Assembly (NCBI GenBank): GCA_049651845.1
Contig: JBASCW010000014.1
Span: 1-60,950 of the forward strand
Source: RBG-16-66-20 sp049651845
GTDB taxonomy: Bacteria > Pseudomonadota > Gammaproteobacteria > Burkholderiales > SG8-39
Reading direction: 5' to 3'
Length of the DNA stretch: 60,950 bases
Made by a program: the position numbers and the translations under genes. The notes under the pieces are model-generated. The model was not told the DNA's origin. It saw nothing but the letters and a program-made list of their open reading frames with translations, and searched no databases. Below are positions 8,659 to 17,328 of this stretch, one piece after another. How positions within the stretch are numbered: position 1 is the stretch's first letter; the number at the start of each line of letters is the position of its first letter.

Positions 8659-9463
8659 CGCGAGCGCCGCCGACGCGGCAGCGCTCGCGGACCTGTGCGG
8701 CGCTTCGGCGACCGAGCAGGTCGGCGAGCACGCCTGGCGGCTGCGCGGCGCGCAGCGGCGCGAGCGCGTCCCCGCCTGGTGCGAGACGCGCCGCCTCGAC
8801 CATGCCTGGCTGCCCGAGGGGCGGCGCTTCGCCGACCTCGAACTGCTGGCGATGGACATGGACTCGACGCTGATCACGATCGAGTGCATCGACGAGCTGG
8901 GCAGCTTCGCGAACCGGAAGGAGGAGATTTCCCGTATCACCGAACAGGCGATGCGCGGCGAAATCGATTACCCCGAGAGCCTGCGCCGGCGCGTCGCGCT
9001 GCTCGCCGGGCTCGAGGAAGACGCGCTGCAGGAGGTTTACGACGAGAAGCTGCGCCTGTCGCCGGGCGCCGAGCAGCTGATCGAGCACTGCAAGCGCCAT
9101 GGCGTGAAGCTGCTGCTCGTGTCGGGCGGCTTTACATTCTTCACCGGGCGGCTCAAGGAGCGCCTCGGCCTGGACGACACCATCTCCAACGTGCTCGAGA
9201 TCGAGGGCGGCCGCCTCACCGGCCGCGTGCTGGGCGGCATCGTGGACGCGCAGGCGAAGGCCGCGAAGTTCCGCCAGATGGCGCGGCGCCTCGGTGCGGC
9301 GCAAGCGCAGACCGTCGCGATCGGCGACGGCGCCAACGACCTGAAGATGATGGCCGAGGCCGGCGTCTCGGTCGCCTACCGCGCCAAGCCCGTGGTGCGC
9401 GCGCAGGCCACGCACGGCCTGAGCTTCACGGGCCTCGACGGCGTGATCCGGCTCTTCGATTGA
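8612..9463 (+). CDS. serB: phosphoserine phosphatase
   Basis: SerB catalyses the last step of serine synthesis. The HAD motifs are complete: the nucleophile D82 in MDMDSTLI (81-88), followed by the substrate-specificity helix IECIDELG, the motif II serine in LLLVSGGFTFFT, and motif III in AIGDGANDLKMMAEAG. The 80-residue N-terminal part stands in for the regulatory domain, and the total of 283 residues is somewhat shorter than E. coli SerB (322). It is last in the mfd operon and converges on ridA 18 bases later. Confidence 0.97.
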   Translation: MSPATSAPILVLQSASASAADAAALADLCGASATEQVGEHAWRLRGAQRRERVPAWCETRRLDHAWLPEGRRFADLELLAMDMDSTLITIECIDELGSFANRKEEISRITEQAMRGEIDYPESLRRRVALLAGLEEDALQEVYDEKLRLSPGAEQLIEHCKRHGVKLLLVSGGFTFFTGRLKERLGLDDTISNVLEIEGGRLTGRVLGGIVDAQAKAAKFRQMARRLGAAQAQTVAIGDGANDLKMMAEAGVSVAYRAKPVVRAQATHGLSFTGLDGVIRLFD

Positions 9464-9481
9464 CCGGCGTGCCGCGCGCCG

Positions 9482-9829
9482 CTACTTGGCCGCGACGACC
9501 ATGATCTCCACGAGGCAGGCGGGATCGGCGAGCTTCGCCTCCACGCAGGCGCGCACCGGCAGGTTCTTCGCGTCCACCCACGCGGTCCAGACCTCGTTCA
9601 TCGGCGCGCGGTTGCGGATGTCGGTGACCCAGATGGTCGCCTGCAGCAGCTTCGACTTGCTGGTGCCGCACTTGGCGAGCAGCCGGTCGATTTCCGCGAG
9701 CACTTCCAGCGTCTGGCCCTTGATGTCCTTCTTCAGGTCCTTGGGCACGATGCCGGCGAGGTAAACGGTGGCGCCGTTCTCGACGGCGAGGCTCAGGATC
9801 GGGCCGGGTTCGTGACGCACGACGCTCAT
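9482..9829 (-). CDS. RidA/YjgF-family protein
   Basis: This 115-residue protein has the RidA (reactive enamine/imine deaminase) fold. It shows GATVYLAGIVPKD, TIWVTDIRN and the C-terminal PVRACVEAKLADPACLVEIMVVA. The arginine in PVRACVEA corresponds to the substrate-carboxylate arginine of active RidA proteins. It probably belongs to one of the Rid subfamilies beyond canonical RidA, since the usual GPYSQA opening is not seen. Its ATG overlaps the stop of the glutathione peroxidase gene (ATGA, 9826-9829), so the two are coupled. Confidence 0.9.
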   Translation of the reverse strand: MSVVRHEPGPILSLAVENGATVYLAGIVPKDLKKDIKGQTLEVLAEIDRLLAKCGTSKSKLLQATIWVTDIRNRAPMNEVWTAWVDAKNLPVRACVEAKLADPACLVEIMVVAAK

Positions 9830-10380
9830 TTGCGATCTCCTTTTTCTGCCAGCAGGCGTTCGATTTCCTTCACCAGCTTCGGATCGGACGGCTCGATCTT
9901 GGTGGCGAACGATTGCGCTCGCGTGCCGCTGCGGTCCACCAGGTACTTGTGGAAGTTCCAGCCTGGCGCCGTGCCCGTGGCCTTGGCCAGCTTCGAGTAG
10001 AACGCGTTGACGTCGCCCCTGGCGACGCGGGTCTTGGTGAACATCGGGAAGCTCACGCCGTAGTTGGCTTCGCAGAACTTCGCGATCTCCCGGTTCGAGC
10101 CCGGCTCCTGGCCGCCGAAGTCGTTGGATGGGAAGCCGAGCACCACCAGGCCCCTGTCCTTGTAGCGGCGGTAGAGCTTCTCGAGGCCTTCATACTGCGG
10201 CGTGTAGCCGCACTGGCTCGCGGTGTTCACCACCAGCAGCACCTTGCCCCGGTACTGGCAGATCGACTCGGGCTTGTCGTCGCTCAGGGTGGGCAGCGCG
10301 GCATCGAGCAGCGGCGGGCAATCGGCGGCGTGCACGGCGCAAGCCGCTCCCAGCAGGAGGAAGAGGACTATCCGACCCAT
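9826..10380 (-). CDS. exported glutathione peroxidase (cysteine type)
   Basis: This 184-residue protein starts at the ATG at 10380. Residues 1-19 (MGRIVLFLLLGAACAVHAA) form a signal peptide, so it should act in the periplasm. The peroxidase catalytic set is present: C57 in NTASQCGYTPQ, Q91 in FPSNDFGGQEPG, and a tryptophan in PGWNFHKYLVD near 141. The active-site codon is TGC, so this is a cysteine enzyme, not a selenoprotein. Such bacterial forms usually take electrons from thioredoxin-like donors. The start overlaps the end of purL by 13 bases, and ridA follows directly. Confidence 0.93.
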   Translation of the reverse strand: MGRIVLFLLLGAACAVHAADCPPLLDAALPTLSDDKPESICQYRGKVLLVVNTASQCGYTPQYEGLEKLYRRYKDRGLVVLGFPSNDFGGQEPGSNREIAKFCEANYGVSFPMFTKTRVARGDVNAFYSKLAKATGTAPGWNFHKYLVDRSGTRAQSFATKIEPSDPKLVKEIERLLAEKGDRK

Positions 10381-13300
10381 TGCCGGGCATTGTAGAAGAG
10401 TTGCATCCACGGCGAGTCCTCGCCGGCGCCGTCCGGCGCCCACGACATCTGGATGGACCGGAACACGCGTTCCGGGTGCGGCATCACGATCGTGAAGCGG
10501 CCGTCGGGCGTGGTGAGGCCCGTGATGCCGCCGGGCGAGCCGTTCGGATTCAGCGGGTAGGCCAGCGCGGTCCTGCCCTGGTTGTCGACGAATCGCAGTG
10601 CGACCGCCGCTTTCTTCAGGTCGCTTTCATCTGCGAAAAGAGCGAAACCCTCGCCATGCGCGCTGGCGATGGGCATGCGGCTGCCGGCCATGCCGCGGAA
10701 CAGGATCGAGGGGCTCTCGGCCACTTCGACCATCACGAAGCGCGCCTCGAACTGCGCCGAGCGGTTGCCGGTGAACGCCGGCCAGTGCTGCGCGCCCGGG
10801 ATGATCTCCTTGAGCGCCGCCATCATCTGGCAGCCGTTGCAGGAGCCGAGCGCGAACGTGTCCGCACGCGCGAAGAAGCGCTCGAACTCGCCGCGCGCGC
10901 GCGCGTTGAACAGGATCGATTTCGCCCAGCCCTGGCCGCCGCCCAGCACGTCGCCGTAGGAAAAGCCGCCGCAGGCCGCGAGCCCCTTGAAGCCCGCAAG
11001 CTGCACGCGCCCGGCGATGACGTCCGACATGTGCACGTCCACCGCATCGAAGCCCGCGCGCGTGAATGCCGCCGCCATCTCGACCTGGCTGTTGACCCCC
11101 TGCTCGCGAAGGATGGCGACCTGGGGTGGTTTTCCGGTGTTGATTGAGAATTTTCGAGGGGAAAAAGTCAATTGAAATGAAATTCCCGGATCGTTCGTGT
11201 CGAGAATCCGGTCGTATTCCTCCCGCGCGCATTCCGGGTTGTCGCGCAGCTGCTGCATGCGGAAGCTGGTCTCGGACCAGGCGCGCTGCAGGTCCACGCG
11301 CTTCTCCTTGAAGATCGGCTTGGCGCCGCGGGTGAGCGCTATTTCATCTCTGCCATTCAGAAAGCCGAGAACAAACGAAAGATCCCCAAGGCCAAGGGAA
11401 CGAAGGAGATCCATGACCCTGGTGCGGTCGGCCGCGCGGATCTGCAGGACCGCGCCCAGCTCCTCGGCGAACAGCGCCTGCAGCGCGCGCTCGCGCAGCC
11501 TGCCGGCGAGCTGCTCGTCGTTGGAGCGCTTGAAGCCGTCCACGTCGTCGCTCCAGCGGTCGAACACCAGCTCGTCGAGGTTCACCGTCACCCCGCAGCG
11601 GCCGGCGAACGCCATCTCGCTCACCGTCGCGAACAAGCCGCCGTCGGAGCGATCGTGGTAGGCGAGCAGCAGGTTCTTGGAGTTCAGCTCCTGAACCGCT
11701 GCAAAGAACTTGCCGAGGTGAAGCGCGGAATCGACATCCGGCGCCGTATCGCCGAATCGCGAGAACACCTGCGCCAGGATCGAGCCGCCGAGGCGGTTCT
11801 TGCCGCCGCCCAGGTCGATCAGCAGCAGCTCGGTGTCGCCCGCGTCGGTGCGCAGGCGCGGGGTCAGCGTCGCGCGCGCATCGCCGACCGCGGCGAACGC
11901 GCTCACGATCAGCGACAGCGGCGCCACCACCTCCTTGCCGTCCCAGGCGGTGCGCATCGACAGCGAATCCTTGCCGACCGGGATCGCCACGCCGAGCGCC
12001 GGGCAGAGCTCCAGCGCGACCGCGCGCACCGTGTCGTAGAGCGCCGCGTCCTCGCCCGGCGCGCCCGCCGCGGCCATCCAGTTGGCCGAGAGCTTGACCC
12101 GGTCGAGCGAGCGCACGCGCGCGGCCGCGAGGTTGGTCAGCGCTTCACCCACCGCCATGCGCCCGGAAGCCGGGCCGTCGATGAGCGCAAGCGGCGTGCG
12201 CTCGCCGATCGCGAAGGCCTCGCCCGCGTAGCCGTCGTAGTCGAGCAGCGTGACGGCGCAGTCGGCGACCGGTACCTGCCAGGGCCCGACAAACGGGTCG
12301 CGCGAGCACAGCCCGCCCACCGTGCGGTCGCCGATCGAAATCAGGAAGGTCTTGTCCGCGACCGCCGGGTGCCGCAGCACGCGGTAGGCCGCCTCCTTCA
12401 GCTCGATGCCCTCCAGCGACAGGGGTTCGAGCCGCCGCGCGACGCGCTTCACGTCGCGCAGCATCTTCGGCGGCTTGCCCAGCACGACCGACAGGTCGAT
12501 ATCGACCGGATCGTTGTTGAATTCCCTGTCGAACACCACCAGATGCCCGTCCGCGGTCGCGCTCCCCAGCACCGCGTAGGGACAGCGCTCGCGCGCGCAG
12601 ATCCGGTTGAAGACATCCAGGCTCTCGGGCGCGATCGCGAGCACGTAGCGCTCCTGCGCCTCGTTGCACCAGATTTCGCGCGGCGACATGCCGCTGTCCT
12701 CGGAAGGCGCGGCGCGCAGGTCGAGGCGCGCGCCGCGGCCCGCCGAGTGCGCGAGCTCCGGGAAGGCGTTCGACAGGCCGCCCGCGCCGACATCGTGGAT
12801 CGACAGGATCGGGTTGGCTTCGCCCAGCTGCGCGCAGCGGTCGATGACCTCCTGCGCGCGCCGCTGGATCTCGGCGTTGCCGCGCTGCACCGAGTCGAAG
12901 TCCAGGTCCTCGGTGTTGGCGCCGGCGCGCATCGAGGACGCGGCGCCGCCGCCCATGCCGATCCGCATGCCCGGCCCGCCGAGCTGGATCAGGAGGGTCT
13001 TTTCGCGGAAGATCTTCTTTGCGGAATTCTCGGAAGAAATGCTTCCTACGCCCCCCGCAAGCATGATCGGCTTGTGGTAGCCGCGCTGCGCGCCGCCCAC
13101 CTCCTGCTCGAAGCTGCGGAAATAGCCGGCGAGGTTCGGTCGGCCAAACTCGTTGTTGAACGAGGCCGCGCCGATCGGGCCGTCGAGCATGATCTGCAGC
13201 GCGGAGACGATGCGCCCGGGGCGCCCGTAGTCGCGTCCCTCCCAGGGCTGCGGCCACTCCGGGACGCGCAGGTTGGACACCGAGTAGCCGACCAGGCCCG

Positions 13301-14276
13301 CCTTGGGCTTGGCGCCGCGCCCGGTCGCGCCCTCGTCGCGGATCTCGCCGCCGGCGCCCGTCGCCGCGCCCGGGAACGGCGAGATCGCGGTCGGGTGGTT
13401 ATGGGTTTCGCATTTGACGACCAGATGTGTCGTTCCCGAGCTTTTTCTATAGACAAGATTTTCGTCAGGGAAAAAACGCTCGGCAGCAACGCCCTCGAGA
13501 ATCGCCGCATTGTCCGCGTACGCCAGCACTGTGCCCTGCGGGTTGGCCGCGTGCGTGTGGCGGATCATCGCGAACAGCGACCGGTCCTGCTTCTCGCCGT
13601 CGACGATCCAGTCGGCATTGAAGATCTTGTGGCGGCAGTGCTCGGAGTTCGCCTGCGCGAACATGGTCAGCTCGGCGTCGGTCGGATCGCGCCCGAGGCC
13701 GCCGAAGGCGTCGCGCAGGTAGGCGATCTCGTCGTCGCTCAGCGCCAGACCGAGGCGCTCGTTGGCCTGCTCCAGTTCCGCGAGCGGCACGCGCTCGAGC
13801 GGCCGCGGTGGGACGTGCTGAAAAAGACCGTCGGCTTCCTCCAGCGCGCCGAGCACGCTCTCGGTCATGCGGTCGTACAGCAAGGCGGACATGCTGTTTC
13901 TATCGATTCTGTCTATTGAATCAACAAGAAACAGAATTCCGCGTTCAATCCGTCGAACGCTCGCGAGCCCGCAGTTGTGCGCGATGTCGGTGGCCTTGGA
14001 AGCCCAGGGCGAAAGCGTTCCCAGCCGGGGCACCACGAGGAAAGGCTCGCCGGGCGGCAACTGCGCCGGCGGCGGTGCGCCATAGCGCAGCAGCCGCTCC
14101 AACAATTCGCGCTCCCGCGCTTCGGGCTCGTGGCCGGCCTCGACGAAATGCCAGTACTCGGCCGCCACGCCGCGCACCGAGGGCTGCGCGTTCTTCAGTT
14201 CCTGGACCAGCTTGGCGAGGCGGAAATCCGACAGCGCGCGCGCGCCGCGGAAGCGGAGGACGATGGGCGCGGTCAC
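10368..14276 (-). CDS. purL: phosphoribosylformylglycinamidine synthase (large single-chain type)
   Basis: PurL converts FGAR, glutamine and ATP to FGAM in purine synthesis. At 1302 residues it is the single-chain proteobacterial form, with an N-terminal PurS-like domain, two AIRS-like ATPase halves (CETHNHPTAISPFPGAATGAGG; GMGGGAASSM) and a C-terminal glutamine amidotransferase. The amidotransferase nucleophile lies in ALGSCNGCQMM (about residue 1142), with the catalytic His/Glu in MPHPERVFR near the end. The start is a GTG overlapping the TGA of the upstream long-helix gene (GTGA). Its 3' end overlaps the glutathione peroxidase start. Confidence 0.99.
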   Translation of the reverse strand: MTAPIVLRFRGARALSDFRLAKLVQELKNAQPSVRGVAAEYWHFVEAGHEPEARERELLERLLRYGAPPPAQLPPGEPFLVVPRLGTLSPWASKATDIAHNCGLASVRRIERGILFLVDSIDRIDRNSMSALLYDRMTESVLGALEEADGLFQHVPPRPLERVPLAELEQANERLGLALSDDEIAYLRDAFGGLGRDPTDAELTMFAQANSEHCRHKIFNADWIVDGEKQDRSLFAMIRHTHAANPQGTVLAYADNAAILEGVAAERFFPDENLVYRKSSGTTHLVVKCETHNHPTAISPFPGAATGAGGEIRDEGATGRGAKPKAGLVGYSVSNLRVPEWPQPWEGRDYGRPGRIVSALQIMLDGPIGAASFNNEFGRPNLAGYFRSFEQEVGGAQRGYHKPIMLAGGVGSISSENSAKKIFREKTLLIQLGGPGMRIGMGGGAASSMRAGANTEDLDFDSVQRGNAEIQRRAQEVIDRCAQLGEANPILSIHDVGAGGLSNAFPELAHSAGRGARLDLRAAPSEDSGMSPREIWCNEAQERYVLAIAPESLDVFNRICARERCPYAVLGSATADGHLVVFDREFNNDPVDIDLSVVLGKPPKMLRDVKRVARRLEPLSLEGIELKEAAYRVLRHPAVADKTFLISIGDRTVGGLCSRDPFVGPWQVPVADCAVTLLDYDGYAGEAFAIGERTPLALIDGPASGRMAVGEALTNLAAARVRSLDRVKLSANWMAAAGAPGEDAALYDTVRAVALELCPALGVAIPVGKDSLSMRTAWDGKEVVAPLSLIVSAFAAVGDARATLTPRLRTDAGDTELLLIDLGGGKNRLGGSILAQVFSRFGDTAPDVDSALHLGKFFAAVQELNSKNLLLAYHDRSDGGLFATVSEMAFAGRCGVTVNLDELVFDRWSDDVDGFKRSNDEQLAGRLRERALQALFAEELGAVLQIRAADRTRVMDLLRSLGLGDLSFVLGFLNGRDEIALTRGAKPIFKEKRVDLQRAWSETSFRMQQLRDNPECAREEYDRILDTNDPGISFQLTFSPRKFSINTGKPPQVAILREQGVNSQVEMAAAFTRAGFDAVDVHMSDVIAGRVQLAGFKGLAACGGFSYGDVLGGGQGWAKSILFNARARGEFERFFARADTFALGSCNGCQMMAALKEIIPGAQHWPAFTGNRSAQFEARFVMVEVAESPSILFRGMAGSRMPIASAHGEGFALFADESDLKKAAVALRFVDNQGRTALAYPLNPNGSPGGITGLTTPDGRFTIVMPHPERVFRSIQMSWAPDGAGEDSPWMQLFYNARQWVG

Positions 14277-17227
14277 TTCCTGATCACGGGATCCTGCACC
14301 TTGCCGGAAACGGTCAGCGTCGCGCTCAGCTTCTGGCTCGTGGTCTTCACATCGGCGACGATGCGGCCCGAGAGATTGCCGCTCGTGTCGATGTTCAGGC
14401 TCGCGCCCGCATTGAGCCCGCCCGCCGAAATGGCGACGTTGGTGAACTGCATGGCGCCCTTGTCATACACACCCTGGCCGGTCATCTCGTTGAACACGGT
14501 GCGGCCGCCGGATTGCGCGCCGCCCGTCTGCAGCGCGCGCGCCAGGTCGAAGCTGCCGAGCACGCCCTTCTCGATCTTGAACTCGCCCTGCAGGCGCGCG
14601 TTCTCGTAGAGCGAGCCGGGCGAGCTGCCCGTCATGCTGTAGGCGGCGCGCCCTTCAACCCGTCCTTCGGAGACCAGCGTCGGCGCGAACACCGCGACTT
14701 TCAGGTTGCGCGGCTTCACTTCGCCTTCCACCGTCCAGCTGTCGCCCCAGCGAATGCGCGCGGTGCCGTGCAACACGCCGTCGAAGGCGCGCCCGTCGAA
14801 TTCGGAAGTCACCACGCCCGCGCGGTTCGCCGTGCCCTTCATCGAGAACTCCGCCAGGCTCAGCGCCGGCACGAACGGCGGCGCGAACGAGGGCGCGGCG
14901 ATCTCGAAGCCGATGTCGCTGCCCTTCGGCTGCAGCGTCACGCTGAGCTTGTCGGCGCCGGACAGCCTGACCGTCTGGAACGTGCCGTCGCCCGCCACAG
15001 TCGCGTCCACGTCGAGCGGCGGCAGCTTGAGCGGGCCGTCGAGCGCGAGCTGCTTGACCGTCACGCGTCCGATCCGGAAGTTCTCGCCCGCCACCTTGCC
15101 GAGCAGCGCCTCGCCGACTTGCGACTGGGCGATCTGCACGCCTTCGAGCTCGACGCGACTGAAGGCCTTGCGCGCGCCGAACAGCGAGCCGACCTCGGGT
15201 GCGCCGCGCACGCTGCGGATCTTCACCGCGCTGCCGATCGACACGTTTTCCAGCTTCACCTCGATGCCCGTGAACACCGACAGGCGCCCCGCACCGATCT
15301 TCACCGGCACCCCCATCGCGTCCGAGGCCGCCTTCTCGTACTCCGCGGTCGACACCGGCATGAAGTTCAGCACGCCGACGCCCGCGATCAGCAGCACGAA
15401 CAGTACGATCGCCACCGGCTTGCCCCACTTCTTCGGCCGGCCGCCGGTCGCGACCGCCACGGGCGGCGCCTCGCGCGCCGCCCGGCGCGCCTTCTCCGCG
15501 GCGACCTTCTGGTCCCGCTTCAAGTCGTCGGTGTCGAGATCGTCTTCCGTGACCGGGATGTCGTCCTCGTCCCCCGAGACCCTGCGCGCAGCGCCCTTTG
15601 CGGCGGCGGCCTTTGCCGCGCGCTCCTCGGCCTGCTTGGCGGCCTGCGCCTCCTTCGCCTCGCGCTTGCGCTCGGCCTCCTCCTCCTCGAGCCGCCCCTC
15701 TTCCTCGCGCGCCTTGCGCTCGGCCTCCTCCTGCACGCGCCGCTTCTCTTCCTCCTTGCGGCGGCGCTCCTCCTCGTCGCGGCGCTTCTTCTCGGCCTCC
15801 TCTTTCGCGCGGCGCTCGGCCTCCTCCTTCGCCTTGCGCTCGGCTTCGGCCTTCGCCTTGCGCTCGGCCTCTTCGCGTTCCCGCTGCTCCTCCTCCTCGC
15901 GCTTGCCGAATGAATCCAGGTCGGCGAGCAGCGAATCGCCGATGCCGCCGCCCGACGCCGCCGCAGGCGGTGGCGGCGGCGCCACGGTCTCGATCTTCGG
16001 CAGCGAAGCGGCTGCCTCGCGCGCACGGCGTTCGTCGTCCTCGCGCCGCTTGCGATCCTCGTCTTCGCGCTTCTTGCGGTCCGCCTCGTCGCGTGCACGG
16101 CGCTGCGCTTCGTCCTTCGTGCGCTTCTCTTCCTCGTCCCTGCGGCGGCGGGCTTCCTCCTCCTCCCGCTTCCTGCGGTCCACCTCTTCCTTCGCGCGCC
16201 GCTCCTCTTCCTCCTTGCGCCGGCGTACCTCCTCCTCCTCACGCTTCTTGCGCTCGGCATCCTCGCGCGCCCGGCGCTCCTCGTCCTCCTTGCGCCGGCG
16301 CTCGTCCTCTTCGCGCCGCTTGCGCTCCTCTTCCTCGCGCTTCTTGCGGTCGGCCTCTTCGCGCGCGCGCCGCTCCGCCTCTTCCTTGGCGCGCCGTTCG
16401 TCCTCCTCCTTGCGCCGGCGGTCCTCCTCCTCGCGCCGCTTGCGCTCCTGCTCCTCGCGCGCCTTGCGCTCGGCCTCGAGCTTGGCGTTCAACTCGGCTT
16501 CGAGCCGCGCCTTGTCCTTCTCGGCCGCTTCCGTCTTCGCCCTCGCGTCGGCTTCCGCCCTGGCCTTGGCCTCGGTCGCCATGCGCACGGCGGCCTCGCG
16601 CGCGGCCTTGACCTTCGCGTCCGCGTCGGCGCGCGTCCTGGCCTCGGCCTCCGCCTTCGCTTTCGCTTTCGCTTCGGCCTCGGCGCGCGCTCTGGCTTCG
16701 GCCTCCGCCCGGGCGCGCGCCTCGGCGGCGGCCGCCCTGGCCTTCGCCTCCGCTTCGGCTTTCGCCTTCGCCTCGGCTTCCTGACGGGCCTTGTAGTCGG
16801 TCACCTGCTGTTCTTTCGCTTTGCGCTCGGCGTCGGCGCGCGCCGCCGCGGCCAAGTCGACCGGCGGCGGCTTGGGCGCCGATGGCGCCTTGGGCGGAAC
16901 CCTGATCGCCTGCGTGAAATCCAGGCCGTCGCTGTCGTCCGCGGACGGCGGCTGCGCCGCCTTGGGCGGCGCCGCGCGCGGCGGCGGCGCGGCCTGGGCG
17001 GCGCCCGAGGACACCTCGCGGATGAAGCCGTCCTTGTCGAGCTGCTGGATCAGCGCTTCGAATTTCGGGCCGGCGAGCTTTTCGAAATCCTTTTGCACCT
17101 CGGTGAGCGGCGTCTTGCCGTCGATCGCCGAGAGCACCGCCCGGTCGGCGCGCGACAGATGGCTGGTCTTGCCGGACGCTTCCTGCACGCCCTTGCCGGT
17201 CTTGGAAAATATCGCGGAGAGGTTCAA
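14273..17227 (-). CDS. AsmA-like inner-membrane protein with a very long charged cytoplasmic helix
   Basis: This is a 984-residue protein from a TTG start; the next in-frame methionine is at residue 216, so TTG is the likely start. Residues 1-75 form a small helical domain resembling a winged helix (LSRADRAVLSAIDGKT..QLDKDGFIREV). Residues 76-125 are Pro/Ala-rich. Residues 126-406 and 441-587 are almost pure Glu/Arg/Lys/Ala helix with alternating charge and few aliphatic heptad positions, separated by a Pro/Gly hinge (407-440). KKWGK then precedes one membrane segment (603-622). Residues 623-984 resemble the AsmA/YhdP-type periplasmic beta-rich repeat (VPVKIGAGRLSVFTGIEVKLENVSIG). Positive-inside topology puts the helix in the cytoplasm. 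It is the first gene of the purL operon. Function unknown. Confidence 0.9.
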   Translation of the reverse strand: MNLSAIFSKTGKGVQEASGKTSHLSRADRAVLSAIDGKTPLTEVQKDFEKLAGPKFEALIQQLDKDGFIREVSSGAAQAAPPPRAAPPKAAQPPSADDSDGLDFTQAIRVPPKAPSAPKPPPVDLAAAARADAERKAKEQQVTDYKARQEAEAKAKAEAEAKARAAAAEARARAEAEARARAEAEAKAKAKAEAEARTRADADAKVKAAREAAVRMATEAKARAEADARAKTEAAEKDKARLEAELNAKLEAERKAREEQERKRREEEDRRRKEEDERRAKEEAERRAREEADRKKREEEERKRREEDERRRKEDEERRAREDAERKKREEEEVRRRKEEEERRAKEEVDRRKREEEEARRRRDEEEKRTKDEAQRRARDEADRKKREDEDRKRREDDERRAREAAASLPKIETVAPPPPPAAASGGGIGDSLLADLDSFGKREEEEQREREEAERKAKAEAERKAKEEAERRAKEEAEKKRRDEEERRRKEEEKRRVQEEAERKAREEEGRLEEEEAERKREAKEAQAAKQAEERAAKAAAAKGAARRVSGDEDDIPVTEDDLDTDDLKRDQKVAAEKARRAAREAPPVAVATGGRPKKWGKPVAIVLFVLLIAGVGVLNFMPVSTAEYEKAASDAMGVPVKIGAGRLSVFTGIEVKLENVSIGSAVKIRSVRGAPEVGSLFGARKAFSRVELEGVQIAQSQVGEALLGKVAGENFRIGRVTVKQLALDGPLKLPPLDVDATVAGDGTFQTVRLSGADKLSVTLQPKGSDIGFEIAAPSFAPPFVPALSLAEFSMKGTANRAGVVTSEFDGRAFDGVLHGTARIRWGDSWTVEGEVKPRNLKVAVFAPTLVSEGRVEGRAAYSMTGSSPGSLYENARLQGEFKIEKGVLGSFDLARALQTGGAQSGGRTVFNEMTGQGVYDKGAMQFTNVAISAGGLNAGASLNIDTSGNLSGRIVADVKTTSQKLSATLTVSGKVQDPVIRK

Positions 17228-17254
17228 GCGCCTGGGGGCTCTGAGGGGGCGCGT

Positions 17255-17261
17255 TATTATA
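17255..17261. promoter_or_regulatory. AT-rich -10 shared by two divergent genes
   Basis: Read on the minus strand, 17261-17256 is TATAAT, facing the long-helix/purL operon. Read on the plus strand, 17255-17260 is TATTAT, facing the flavoprotein gene. It is the only AT-rich segment in the 101-base divergent gap. No convincing -35 is seen on either side. Confidence 0.4.
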
Positions 17262-17328
17262 GCTACAAGTGGCAGTTCCCCCCGGTCCCAATCCCTTGCG
17301 CGCTGCAGCTGCTGCGAGACGATGAAGC

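Noticed and set aside
9826..10380. Selenocysteine glutathione peroxidase
   Set aside because: The active-site codon is TGC and no in-frame TGA or SECIS-like element is needed.
11655..13919. Long plus-strand open frame of about 750 codons opposite purL
   Set aside because: It is antisense to a complete purL, has an Arg/Ala/Gly/Asp-skewed composition typical of high-GC shadow frames, and shows no domain.
13808..16784. Long plus-strand open frames opposite the charged-helix gene, rich in serine, arginine and alanine
   Set aside because: These are reverse-strand readings of Glu/Arg/Lys codons. The minus-strand frame has an ordered domain layout and operon context.
15600..16800. Repetitive DNA that could be read as a minisatellite
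   Set aside because: The repetition is at the amino-acid level (E/R/K/A). The DNA units vary and no fixed repeat length is kept.
14273..17227. TolA or TonB identity for the long-helix protein
   Set aside because: In TolA and TonB the rod follows the membrane segment and is periplasmic. Here it precedes the segment, and the C-terminus is AsmA-like.
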